Of a stretch of 36,813 nucleotides of DNA, positions 1 to 8,061 are shown piece after piece. Within the stretch, counting starts at the first letter, position 1, and every line of letters begins with the position of its first letter. The notes beneath the pieces were generated by a model, which did no database searches, was not told the origin of the DNA, and saw only the letters and a list, made by a program, of their open reading frames with translations. The translations under genes and the position numbers were made by a program. Origin of the DNA: Leucobacter musarum subsp. musarum (lineage in GTDB: Bacteria > Actinomycetota > Actinomycetes > Actinomycetales > Microbacteriaceae); NCBI RefSeq assembly GCF_001273845.1, contig NZ_JHBW01000071.1:1-36813 (forward strand). The letters run 5' to 3'.

Positions 1-2
1 CA

Positions 3-104
3 TCAGACCCAAACGATGCATTACAGCGCATGCGGCACGCCGGCTTGAACGATGCACACCGCGAAAGATTACAGGGCTGCCATACTCAAGTTGGTCGCTC
101 GTAA
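3..104 (+). CDS. possible 3' end of a rightward gene (partial)
   Basis: Frame 3 is open from the window edge to a TAA at 102-104 and gives 33 residues rich in Arg, His, Gln and Asp. It would converge on the leftward lysis genes and share the terminator at 154-196. Too little is present for a family call. An integrase convergent with the lysis genes is one possibility by position only. Third-position GC is only about half, lower than in the neighbouring genes, so this may be chance. Confidence 0.22.
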   Translation, partial: SDPNDALQRMRHAGLNDAHRERLQGCHTQVGRS

Positions 105-153
105 GTCCATCCCCAATGCGCAGACGAGCGGCCACAGCTTGATACACGCACAA

Positions 154-196
154 AACGCCCCCTCTCCCAGGCTCAGGGCTCGGGAGAGGGGGCGTT
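154..196 (-). terminator. intrinsic terminator of the late operon
   Basis: A perfect 15-bp inverted repeat (154-168 and 182-196) with a 13-nt loop is followed on the minus strand by a short T-rich run. It lies about 50 nt past the holin stop codon and should end the leftward late transcript. The stem can also act on a convergent rightward transcript. Apart from this, the repeat at 209-238 and the ORF end at 3-104, I see nothing in 1-247. Confidence 0.75.
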
Positions 197-208
197 GTCG
201 TGCTCGCT

Positions 209-238
209 GAATCAAAATGCTTGGTCTCATTTTGATTC
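209..238. repeat. 11-bp inverted repeat downstream of holin
   Basis: Arms at 209-219 and 228-238 (GAATCAAAATG and its complement) enclose an 8-nt loop. Its AT-rich stem stands out from the GC-rich surroundings. It ends 10 nt before the holin stop codon and may be a second transcript-end hairpin or a protein-binding site. Confidence 0.5.
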
Positions 239-247
239 GGTTTTGTT

Positions 248-547
248 TCAGGCGGCGTGATCACCGTACTTGCCACGAGAGGCATCGTCGGTGCCTGGTT
301 GGTAGTCCTCGGGGATGCCCTTGGACAGGATGCTGAGATACGACGCTGCACCGGCCGCCAGCGGCGAGAGCGCCGCGACCGACCAAGTCACGACCGTGGC
401 CACCAGGGGCACGTCGCCGGTGACGACGGCGAGGATCGCGGTCGTGCTGATACCGCCGGCGATCGCGGTCGCGTAGGCCTGAGCAGTCGACCTGATGAAA
501 CCGCGCTTGGCGGCGATCCGGGTCGCTTCGGGAATGATCTGGGGCAT
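248..547 (-). CDS. holin
   Basis: This 99-aa protein has two hydrophobic segments (about residues 22-42 and 47-72) separated by a short turn, a basic N-terminus and a charged hydrophilic tail. That is the layout of small two-span phage holins. It is the last gene of the late operon, downstream of the endolysin and two further membrane proteins. Its expected role is to permeabilise the cytoplasmic membrane so the endolysin can reach the wall. The call rests on topology, size and position; no diagnostic motif is visible. Confidence 0.75.
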   Translation of the reverse strand: MPQIIPEATRIAAKRGFIRSTAQAYATAIAGGISTTAILAVVTGDVPLVATVVTWSVAALSPLAAGAASYLSILSKGIPEDYQPGTDDASRGKYGDHAA

Positions 548-562
548 TCGTTCTCCTTCGGG

Positions 563-934
563 TTACGCCGGCCAATCGGGCAGCGCTGATGGGTCGAGGC
601 ACTCGGCCTCGGTGATGATGCGGCGGTGCAACGAAAGGGACTCGGCGTAGCGTCGCCGGAGCGCTGCCTCGTCATCGCGCTCGCGCTCCGCAGCGCGGCG
701 ATCCTCTACTGCGTCGTCGCGAGCTTTCTCGGCGTCGGCCGCAACAACGAGCGCCGCGGCGGCTCGTGCTTCGGCCACAGCCTTCTCGGCGGCCATGCGA
801 TCGAGGTCTTGGCGCTTCCGCTTCTCGGCGCCCTGTCTCCACGACTGCCAGCGTCGGAAGAGTGCGGGCCCGGCCCACGTGAAGAAGCCGGACCCGATGA
901 CGGCTACAAGGAGTTGGGTTGTTCGCTCATCCAT
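563..934 (-). CDS. lysis-cassette membrane protein with long coiled coil
   Basis: The protein has 123 residues. Residues ~6-24 form one hydrophobic span, followed by a basic patch and a ~70-residue helix rich in Ala, Glu, Arg and Asp that should be a coiled coil. I chose the ATG at 934 because it overlaps the previous stop by 8 nt and begins just before the membrane span; the longer reading frame upstream is not coding-like. The topology (N-terminal anchor, charged coiled-coil tail) and position suggest an accessory lysis protein. The exact function is unknown. Confidence 0.7.
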   Translation of the reverse strand: MDERTTQLLVAVIGSGFFTWAGPALFRRWQSWRQGAEKRKRQDLDRMAAEKAVAEARAAAALVVAADAEKARDDAVEDRRAAERERDDEAALRRRYAESLSLHRRIITEAECLDPSALPDWPA

Positions 935-1466
935 CCCGCCTCGCTGTCTCCGGTCTCGGTTCGTAGGGGTGAGGGTAGATGTCGGCGAGCCGGTACACGA
1001 GGAGGGGAACCGAGACGGCGATCGCCCAGTACTGCGAGAGTCTCGACCCCATCGCGGACTGCCAGTGGAGTGAGAGCACGACGATGATGTAGATCGCGAC
1101 TCCGACAAGGATCGCGCCGATAGCCATCCGCTCGAGCCACCACCAACCACGGAACACGACGGCCAGAGCGGCCGCGCCGCCGAGCAGGTAGAAGAGCCCG
1201 AACATTGGTGTCAGTACGCCGAGCACGCCTTCGATGCTGCGCGGCGGCCACAGCAGCGTCGAGAGCCCGCACATGAATGCGGCCGCGTATGCCACGGATG
1301 CGAGAAGCTTCCTGACACGGTTTGGTTGCAGTGAGTCCCACACCCGGGAAGCCAGGGACCGAAACGAGCCAGAAGTGCGCTGCAGCAGATGCTGCGCAGC
1401 GAAGATGACAGCCAGTACCACCAGCGCTGCGCAGCACGCCCCGAGAATCGGGACGATCGTTGGCAT
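927..1466 (-). CDS. polytopic membrane protein in lysis cassette
   Basis: The protein has 179 residues. Hydrophobic segments near 3-24, 54-73, 81-104, 113-133 and 145-162 predict about five membrane spans. The ATG at 1466 overlaps the endolysin stop (TGATG), so translation is probably coupled. The position between endolysin and holin suggests a role in lysis or its timing. I do not recognise the family; it is longer than a usual holin. Confidence 0.65.
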   Translation of the reverse strand: MPTIVPILGACCAALVVLAVIFAAQHLLQRTSGSFRSLASRVWDSLQPNRVRKLLASVAYAAAFMCGLSTLLWPPRSIEGVLGVLTPMFGLFYLLGGAAALAVVFRGWWWLERMAIGAILVGVAIYIIVVLSLHWQSAMGSRLSQYWAIAVSVPLLVYRLADIYPHPYEPRPETARRDG

Positions 1467-2218
1467 CAGCTGTACTTCTTCTGCAGCTCCGACCAACGCT
1501 TCAGGGTGACTTCCATCGGCTGCCCGAACTGCGAAGAAAGGCTGTTCGCGTACATGCCTCGCGCGGTGAAGTTATCGAACTCTTCCCACGAGCCGGGAAC
1601 GCCTGGCTTGTAGATGGCGTACGCTGCGGAGCCGTCGCTGCGGGCCTGCTGCTTGAGGATGACGAGGTGCATGGGATCTTCCTTCCGTCGCCGCAGACGC
1701 GCTTGCGCTGCGAGCTTCGTTGATGCGGTGAGAGTGGCGGTCGGCGATGCGTCGACACCGCCGAGGATGAGAGCTCGCGGCCTGAGGTAACCGATGAGCC
1801 CATTCGTGATGAGGTCAGCGATCTGCACAGCGCCAGGGTTCTGTGTGAGGCAGCGCAGGAGCCGGCCGCCGGGAAGGACCTCGAGCACGGTCGCAACGTG
1901 CGACCACGGATACCAAGCGCTCCCGAAGTCCCAGAACGCTACGTCGCCGGCGCGCGGGGTAGCGGACGCTGGCAGGATCTCGAACCAACGCTCGAGGCCG
2001 GCAGAGCGCGCGTTGTGGAACACGTTGCACGCGTACCCGGAATGGGGCCAGCTGCCCCCGGCGTCCGCATACGTGGTGAGTACGGGAACGCCGAGGAAGT
2101 TCGTCGCGTAGTGCGACCACTGGTCCCAGCACTGCGCACCGAACCAGCCGTCGACGTCGATGAAACGCGAACGCACCGAGGCGATGTAGCCTCCGAGCGA
2201 GTCGACTGTTGGGGTCAT
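1466..2218 (-). CDS. CHAP-domain endolysin
   Basis: This 250-aa protein cleaves peptidoglycan at the end of the phage cycle. The N-terminal ~150 residues form a CHAP domain. Cys30 lies in QCWDQW, His107 in WSHVATV and a probable Asn127 in TQNPG, matching the Cys-His-Asn triad order. A basic linker (about 160-181) joins a ~68-residue C-terminal region that is probably the cell-wall-targeting part. That region starts at an in-frame ATG (Met183, nt 1672) preceded by a purine-rich RBS-like stretch, so a separate small product may also be made. There is no signal peptide, consistent with holin-dependent export. Confidence 0.88.
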   Translation of the reverse strand: MTPTVDSLGGYIASVRSRFIDVDGWFGAQCWDQWSHYATNFLGVPVLTTYADAGGSWPHSGYACNVFHNARSAGLERWFEILPASATPRAGDVAFWDFGSAWYPWSHVATVLEVLPGGRLLRCLTQNPGAVQIADLITNGLIGYLRPRALILGGVDASPTATLTASTKLAAQARLRRRKEDPMHLVILKQQARSDGSAAYAIYKPGVPGSWEEFDNFTARGMYANSLSSQFGQPMEVTLKRWSELQKKYS

Positions 2219-2472
2219 GTTGTGGTCTCCTCGTTATTCAGTGCGCGCACGGCGGTGAGGATCATTGCGTCGGTGATCGCGGTTTCGTTCGCTCCGGGAT
2301 TTGTGCCGGCGGTCTTGTACGCGGCGACCCATCCCGGCTGTGCCGAAAACTGCCACGCACGGTTCGCCGCCCACGATTGCGGGTCGGACAATCCCTCGAT
2401 CGCGGCACACGCGGTGATGCGCTGCAAAAGGTCGCTGTCGCGGGCCAGCCGCGACTGTGTCAGGTAAGACAT
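2215..2472 (-). CDS. small conserved-type phage protein between fiber and endolysin
   Basis: The 85-aa ORF starts at the ATG at 2472, 14 nt after the fiber gene and behind a GGAG-type RBS. Its stop overlaps the endolysin start by 4 nt. The product looks soluble and helical, with a Trp-rich middle (SWAANRAW, GWVAAY) and a polar tail. It belongs to the lysis/host-contact part of the operon by position. I cannot assign a function. Confidence 0.7.
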   Translation of the reverse strand: MSYLTQSRLARDSDLLQRITACAAIEGLSDPQSWAANRAWQFSAQPGWVAAYKTAGTNPGANETAITDAMILTAVRALNNEETTT

Positions 2473-2486
2473 CGATCTCCTTCCGG

Positions 2487-4592
2487 TCAGCCCGGGTAGG
2501 GGTAAGAGACGGTGAACTGGGCTGAGGTTCGTGTCGCACCGGTCTGGTTCGCGACCGCGATTGTTCCGTTGGATCGAACCCACGCAACGCCCGCATACCC
2601 GCCGTTCAGCCACGCAGCAGCTTGTCTGTTGGACGACGGCCGCAACCGTGCCGGGAGGCTGTTCCAGACATCGACACCTGAACCCTGGGTGATGTTCCCG
2701 GTGACGTTGAGCGAGATGAACAGGGTTCCCCCGCGTACCTCGAACGAGGCCGTGACGATACTGAAGCCGCCTTCGACAAATCCCGGCAGGGCGGCCGCTG
2801 CTGAGTCGCCGGGGAACGAGGGCCACTCCGAGAACGTTGTCGCCCCATCGAGGTAGATTCCGTTACCGCCATAAAGGTAGACGCGCCTGTTGGATGCGTT
2901 CGCGCGGAGGTTGAGATTTCCGTTCGAAACGATCGCGTTGATGTCAGTGGAACTCGCCCGCATAGCCATCGATGCACCGCTCGTCGCGTAGATGTCCAGC
3001 CCCGGGCTGCCTCCTCCGTTAGGTCCGCCCCCGCGCAGCGCAGCACCGCCGCGCGTGTAGTTCGCACTGGCGGGAAGCACTGAAGTGTCGGTGGCAACCT
3101 GAAACGGCCGGACGTGCGCATATGAGCCGCCACCACTTTGCTGCTCCGAGACTCCGAATTCGTTCTCGCTGATGTACGCCCAGGGGTTCGAGCCTCCCGT
3201 ACCCCTGCGCATCTCGAAGAACCCTGTCAGCCGCAATCCACCGTCCGTGGCGGTAAGAACAGCGGTCTCTGATCCGCTCGAGTTGAATGCGCGAATGCCG
3301 ACAGTATCGATCTGCACGCGTTGCCCGGAGGCTGCGGTGCGGATCAGGGCACCCGTGATGACTTTGCCATCGATTGCGTTCGACGCGAGAGCGCTCGCAC
3401 TCACCACGCCAGCCGCGAAGATGTCATTGGCGATGATCTTCTCAGTCACTGTCAGCAACTTCGCCTTCACGACATCCGTGTACAGCTTCTCAATCACTGC
3501 AGCAGCGATCGTCGCGGTACCCGTAGCCACGAGACGATCGACATTCAACTCCATGAACGTGGCAGTACGGGCTGCGATATTTTGTGCGACGAGATCGGAG
3601 ATGATGCCAGTACCGACGGTGAGCTTCCCCACATCAAGGTTCGCGATCGCGTCCGAAGAAACTTTCGTCGCCACCCACCCCGAACCATCCCAAAACCATT
3701 CAGCGATGATGTTCTGGCTCAAGTCACGCCGACGCCACAAATCGCCCACAGCCGTCGCCGTACCAGACGGTGCCGCAGTCGAGTAGTAGACGCGGCTCTT
3801 CGTCCCAGCCATCGTCAACGCAGCCGACGCATTTGACTGAGCAGTACCCGCCGCCGACTGCGCCTCAGCAGCATCTGCCGCAGCCTGCACGGCCAAAGCC
3901 GCAGCATCCCGCGCAGCCTTATCCGCCACCTCAATCCAGTCCGAACCATTCCACCGCTTCGGAGTATTCGCACCCCCGGTCGTATCAATCCAGAGGGTGG
4001 ATGACACCTGGAACTGTGTGAACGGTGCCGTCGACTGAATCAGCACCGTCGACTTATCACCCACCTGACCCAACGCCGACGACGCAGCAGTCGCAGCATT
4101 CACCGCAAGATCCTTCGCATCATCCGCCGCAGTCTGAGCATCAGACGCCGCCTGCGCCGCCTCCGACGCATCACCAGACGCAGCAGTAGCCACCCCGAAC
4201 GCATCATCCGCACGCTGCTTCGCCGCAGTGATGCGGCCGTCTGCCTCAGTAAGACTCGACTCCAGCTCATGCAGCTTCTCGTCGAGCTCAGCGCGAGCAG
4301 CTTCGAGTTCAGCTTCAGCCTCCACTACTCGCACTTTGGCTTCGTGAGCCGCATCAGCGGCATCCTGAGCTGTGTCCGCTTCGTATAAGCCGGTTCCGTC
4401 GTCCAGGAAATCCAGATCGGCTGAGTGCTCGTCGACGATGAACGCGACTTCCTGCGCCTCAAGGACGGTGTCGCCGAGTTCAACGTCATTCACGATCGTG
4501 CGTGAGACCTGTCGAGTCTGGGCGAGGCCGGCGACGCTGCGCTTCAGTTTCGCTATTTCGCGGGCAAGGAGCTCTATCTCCCGATCAGCCAT
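2487..4592 (-). CDS. tail fiber / receptor-binding minor tail protein
   Basis: The 701-aa protein has three parts. Residues 1-~75 are an N-terminal attachment region with a short helical start. Residues ~75-290 are long Ala/Asp/Glu/Ser-rich coiled-coil stretches, interrupted by WIDTTGG and WNGSDW blocks typical of fiber shafts. From ~330 to the end there are beta-rich repeats with Gly-rich loops (GGSNPW, RGGGPNGGG) ending in a compact C-terminal domain. This is the architecture of trimeric host-recognition fibers. It is the last structural gene before the lysis genes and overlaps the preceding tail gene by 8 nt. Confidence 0.8.
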   Translation of the reverse strand: MADREIELLAREIAKLKRSVAGLAQTRQVSRTIVNDVELGDTVLEAQEVAFIVDEHSADLDFLDDGTGLYEADTAQDAADAAHEAKVRVVEAEAELEAARAELDEKLHELESSLTEADGRITAAKQRADDAFGVATAASGDASEAAQAASDAQTAADDAKDLAVNAATAASSALGQVGDKSTVLIQSTAPFTQFQVSSTLWIDTTGGANTPKRWNGSDWIEVADKAARDAAALAVQAAADAAEAQSAAGTAQSNASAALTMAGTKSRVYYSTAAPSGTATAVGDLWRRRDLSQNIIAEWFWDGSGWVATKVSSDAIANLDVGKLTVGTGIISDLVAQNIAARTATFMELNVDRLVATGTATIAAAVIEKLYTDVVKAKLLTVTEKIIANDIFAAGVVSASALASNAIDGKVITGALIRTAASGQRVQIDTVGIRAFNSSGSETAVLTATDGGLRLTGFFEMRRGTGGSNPWAYISENEFGVSEQQSGGGSYAHVRPFQVATDTSVLPASANYTRGGAALRGGGPNGGGSPGLDIYATSGASMAMRASSTDINAIVSNGNLNLRANASNRRVYLYGGNGIYLDGATTFSEWPSFPGDSAAAALPGFVEGGFSIVTASFEVRGGTLFISLNVTGNITQGSGVDVWNSLPARLRPSSNRQAAAWLNGGYAGVAWVRSNGTIAVANQTGATRTSAQFTVSYPYPG

Positions 4593-6063
4593 CGAGGGGC
4601 TCCAATCTGATGATTGCCTTGTTCGTGTCGACGCGTTTCCAAGACCGGATCCGGTGCTTCACGGTGACGCGGCCGAAGTGGGGCACGTTGCGGAGTCGGA
4701 CGGTAATGATGTCGCCGGGGGACCAAGCCCCGATGGGAACGTTGTCGGTCCCGCGCACGGTGATCTCCGGAACGACTACCTCTGCCCGTAGGCGGCGCAG
4801 CTCGTTCCGCCCGACTGCGCGCAGAGTGGCGCGCTTGGTGATGGACGGATCGGAGAACACTTCGTTGCGACGCAGCCTCGGGTCTTCAACGCTGATCGAT
4901 TCACGCAAGGTCTTCTTGTCGTCGCCTGACCCTTCGCCGGCGCCGAGCACGATTACCTCAGAGGCGTAGTCAACGGGAACTTCGACCTGCGGCATTTCGC
5001 TGATGTTGCTGCCGAGCTCGAACACGAGATCATCACGTGCGCGGCCCCGCGCCGGAAAGTGGATGAGTAATTTCAGTACGGGCGCTCCGGTGGAGTACTC
5101 GGTTTCCGTGGTGAAGTCGAACGGGCCGGCAGCGGCGAGATCCTGAAGGACTTTCCAGCAGTCCGGGGTGTCGTCCGCGAGCACTTTCCATGCTCCGCCG
5201 TCTTCCTGGGCCTGCTTCTTGGCATCGTCGTAATCCGACTTCGCAGCGTCGTAAGCCTCTTTTAGAGGAGTTTCCTCGAAAGCGAGATCCTCGATGCGCG
5301 TCTTCATCGTCCCGACGAGCGCGTCCTTCTGATCGCGCTGTGCCTTGATCTGTTCGTCTTTCGCGGTGACGAGTGCCTTCCGAGCTTTGATGATCTCCGC
5401 ATCGAGTTTCCGAGCCACCGCGTCCGCCCAACTGTCGGAGAGGATGCGTCGCTCGCGGTTCAGCAGCGTGATATGGCGATCGTAGGGGCGAGAGATCTTC
5501 TTGACCTTCGCTTCCAACTCCTTGCGCGGCTTCGAGAACGCCTCCCATGCGGCCTTTCGTGACTCCATCACGGCTTTCAATTCAGCCGCGATGTTGTCGG
5601 ACCGAGTCCCCACACGAGTGGGGGTCGAGCCAACAACCTCGACCCCTTTCAAGCCGTGTGTGAATGAGCCGACGTGCTTGAACAGAGTCGCGGCGAGTCC
5701 GGCGGGGTCCGAGTTGATGCCCCAAAGCGTCGCTGTGAATGTGAGCCCGTCGAGATACCCGAGCCACTCACGTATCTTGACGCGCAGCTTCGCCCCTTCG
5801 CCCCAGACGTCTTCCACGATTCCTGTCCAGTCGCGCCCGCCGGGGAGTTCGACGTGGATCCAGGTGCCCCATTTCCACAGGACCGGGTGCCCGTCCTCTG
5901 CGAGACGTTCGAACCGTTCGGGTGCGATTGTCGCGTCGATGACCTCATAGCCGGAGAGGGTGTACTCGGGGCCGTCAGTATCGAGTGGCAGATCGTAGTG
6001 TAGCCATTCGTTCGTGCCTACTCGCTGCGCGGAGTACCGAATCTTCGGGGCGCTCGAACCCAC
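4585..6063 (-). CDS. minor tail protein, Gp37-like (baseplate/tail-tip)
   Basis: The 492-aa protein resembles the siphovirus ReqiPepy6 Gp37-like tail family in overall layout. The N-terminal ~130 residues contain beta-rich, Trp-containing motifs (VLWKWGTWIHV). A Lys/Glu/Ala-rich coiled coil spans roughly 160-300. The C-terminal domain (~320-492) is beta-rich, with GDIITVRLRNVP near its end. It lies between two other minor tail genes and overlaps the fiber gene by 8 nt, so it is probably part of the tail tip. The long internal coiled coil is unusual and may be an insertion between baseplate domains. Confidence 0.72.
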   Translation of the reverse strand: MGSSAPKIRYSAQRVGTNEWLHYDLPLDTDGPEYTLSGYEVIDATIAPERFERLAEDGHPVLWKWGTWIHVELPGGRDWTGIVEDVWGEGAKLRVKIREWLGYLDGLTFTATLWGINSDPAGLAATLFKHVGSFTHGLKGVEVVGSTPTRVGTRSDNIAAELKAVMESRKAAWEAFSKPRKELEAKVKKISRPYDRHITLLNRERRILSDSWADAVARKLDAEIIKARKALVTAKDEQIKAQRDQKDALVGTMKTRIEDLAFEETPLKEAYDAAKSDYDDAKKQAQEDGGAWKVLADDTPDCWKVLQDLAAAGPFDFTTETEYSTGAPVLKLLIHFPARGRARDDLVFELGSNISEMPQVEVPVDYASEVIVLGAGEGSGDDKKTLRESISVEDPRLRRNEVFSDPSITKRATLRAVGRNELRRLRAEVVVPEITVRGTDNVPIGAWSPGDIITVRLRNVPHFGRVTVKHRIRSWKRVDTNKAIIRLEPLDG

Positions 6064-6072
6064 GTGTGCCTC

Positions 6073-7167
6073 CTAGAGAATGTCGTCGTCTACCGCTCGC
6101 TCTGCGAACGTCAGACGGCAGCCGAGGCCACCGGACCAGTTCATCCACACCACGCTCGCGTTCGAACTCGAAGCGTCGAGGCCGGCCTTGAATGCGAACG
6201 TGATCGTCTTCCCGCGGTACTTCGCGGGGATCGGCAGCTCATCCATCAGGGACCAGTCAGTGGTGCGCTCATCGTTGGTCAATGGCGCATTGAAGTTGAA
6301 ATGCTGGGTCGTGTACTCGTACTGCTGCTTGTTCGGCCACGTGTGGTTTCGGTACTCGTCGCCGTACTCCATCCAGTAACGACCGTGGGGGTTCTTGCCG
6401 GCGCCGTAGTAGATCGCCATCCACCGGGCATCGATGACGATGCGGGTGGCCCAGATCGGCACGTCGACTTGGAACTCGTTCGCCGCACCATTGCCACCGG
6501 GGAAGAACTCGCCGCCATTGGCGACGCGTCCTGTCAGGTATCGCTGTGCGGTGTCGTCGGCTGCGATGCGCGGACGGGCGAACACGACTTCGGACCGCCG
6601 CGGCCGCGCGACCTCGCGAAGGTCCGTGATCATCGCCGAAGTGATCGCGCTCGTCGCCGCAGGGACGTCGATCCGGGCGAGAGTCACCGCAGTATCGTTC
6701 TCGTACCCGGCAACGCTCTGTAGTCGCCGTGTGCCGGCAGGGACTGACGGGATCCGCTCGATGTAGACGTACTTCGCGTTGGCTCGAGCTTCCTCTGCCG
6801 CTTCGGGGTCGCTGATGTTTGCGCCGGGATCCGGCCACGGGGACCCCTGCACGTAAGGATCCCGGACCCGCATCACGATGAGATCGCGGCGCACCCCAGT
6901 GCCGGCGTTCTGCGGAATCGTGACGGTTTCCTGCGAGGTCACCGACCCCATGTACGTCTCGTTGATCGCACTCGCGTAGCGGGAAGTGATGTAAGCGGAA
7001 CCGATGGTCACGCGAATTGAGCCGACGGCGACCGGCTGCTGCAGGACCCGCAAATCGTTCACGGCGCAGATTCCCTCTGCGCCGCCGAGCTTCGCGTTGG
7101 TGTCGCGCCGAACCATCTCTGCGGTGTGTTCGGCACCGCCGCCGACGAACCAGTGTGATGTTGCCAT
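6073..7167 (-). CDS. minor tail protein (tail-tip / baseplate)
   Basis: The product has 364 residues. I place the start at the ATG at 7167, which overlaps the previous stop (TGATG); the much longer open frame upstream is a shadow of that gene. The first ~200 residues carry a conserved-looking block with ITSRYASAINETY and RRDLIVMRVRDP. A beta-rich C-terminal half follows, with many aromatic residues (RWMAIYYGAGKNPHGRYWM), which may bind carbohydrate. It belongs to the tail-tip cluster by order. The specific role is inferred only. Confidence 0.7.
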   Translation of the reverse strand: MATSHWFVGGGAEHTAEMVRRDTNAKLGGAEGICAVNDLRVLQQPVAVGSIRVTIGSAYITSRYASAINETYMGSVTSQETVTIPQNAGTGVRRDLIVMRVRDPYVQGSPWPDPGANISDPEAAEEARANAKYVYIERIPSVPAGTRRLQSVAGYENDTAVTLARIDVPAATSAITSAMITDLREVARPRRSEVVFARPRIAADDTAQRYLTGRVANGGEFFPGGNGAANEFQVDVPIWATRIVIDARWMAIYYGAGKNPHGRYWMEYGDEYRNHTWPNKQQYEYTTQHFNFNAPLTNDERTTDWSLMDELPIPAKYRGKTITFAFKAGLDASSSNASVVWMNWSGGLGCRLTFAERAVDDDIL

Positions 7168-8051
7168 CAGATGCTCTCTTTCGTGTCTCGCCATCGCACG
7201 GACACCGATGCGGTGCCCTCGATCGACGCGCCCCTGAGGGCAAGTACGTTCTGGCCCGGCAAAAGCGCGCAGTCGTCGAGCAGCGATGAACGCGGGTCGA
7301 GAAGCTGCACGGGCTTGCCGTTGAGGTAGGTGCCTCGCCGGCCGGGGCGCGTGTCGATACGCGCCGTCTGGTTGTAAGCGAGGGATCGGTTCAGATAGAG
7401 CCGCCAGCGATTGGGAACCTCGATTTGAGCGTTCGACTGGATCGGGCCCTTGAGGTCGTAGATGCCCCACGCTTCTGCGCTGCCGCCGACGACCAGCGGT
7501 GCAGCGCGGGAAGACTCGACCGAAGTGCGAAGCGGCGCCTTCAGCGGCGACTTGATGCCGCCGACTTGAGCCGGAACAAGGCCGAGCGTTGCCGACTGCC
7601 AGGGCGCTCCGCCCGACTCGTTGAGCACATAGGTGAGGAGATCGGAGCGCACGAATGTGGCGGCACCGGTGAGATAGCCCAACCCGAAGGTCGACCAATC
7701 CCACTCGGCACGTCGTGGGCGCCCCTCGAAGAGGCCGAGCGACGGGATGGTGAGTTCACCCAATGCGCCGGCCGTTGCGCGGAGCGCTTTCGCATCCCAA
7801 GCGCGAAGGAACGAATCAGCTGCTTCCTTCAGTTTTGCCCGCTGCATAGTGAGGTTCCGCGTCGTCTGGAACGTCAGCAGCAGCTTCAGCTTGATGTCGC
7901 CCGGATCCGCAAAGTCCTGCCCGAATGCGACCCCGTCGGCTCGAGGGTTGGCCGCATCGTCAACGCGATACGACCGACCCTCGATCTCGACAGATGTGAC
8001 CGCGACGTGGTCGAAGGAGTAGGCGGTTCCGTCGTACTTCAATGACCACAT
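7167..8051 (-). CDS. minor tail protein, distal-tail-like
   Basis: The protein has 294 residues from the ATG at 8051; the longer upstream frame overlaps the tape measure gene and is not coding-like. The N-terminal part (MWSLKYDGTAY, then a DPGDIKLKLLLTF block) is like distal tail proteins that cap the tail tube. A second beta-rich domain follows (~200-294) with RPGRRGTYLNGKPVQLLDP. It sits directly after the tape measure gene, the standard place for the distal tail protein. The call rests on order and size. Confidence 0.75.
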   Translation of the reverse strand: MWSLKYDGTAYSFDHVAVTSVEIEGRSYRVDDAANPRADGVAFGQDFADPGDIKLKLLLTFQTTRNLTMQRAKLKEAADSFLRAWDAKALRATAGALGELTIPSLGLFEGRPRRAEWDWSTFGLGYLTGAATFVRSDLLTYVLNESGGAPWQSATLGLVPAQVGGIKSPLKAPLRTSVESSRAAPLVVGGSAEAWGIYDLKGPIQSNAQIEVPNRWRLYLNRSLAYNQTARIDTRPGRRGTYLNGKPVQLLDPRSSLLDDCALLPGQNVLALRGASIEGTASVSVRWRDTKESI

Positions 8052-8061
8052 GCGCGGCCTC

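Noticed and set aside
261..1437. Several long overlapping reading frames on both strands across the lysis genes
   Set aside because: They are Arg/Pro/Ser-rich shadows of the GC-rich coding frames, lack RBS support, and overlap genes with clear membrane or coiled-coil signatures.
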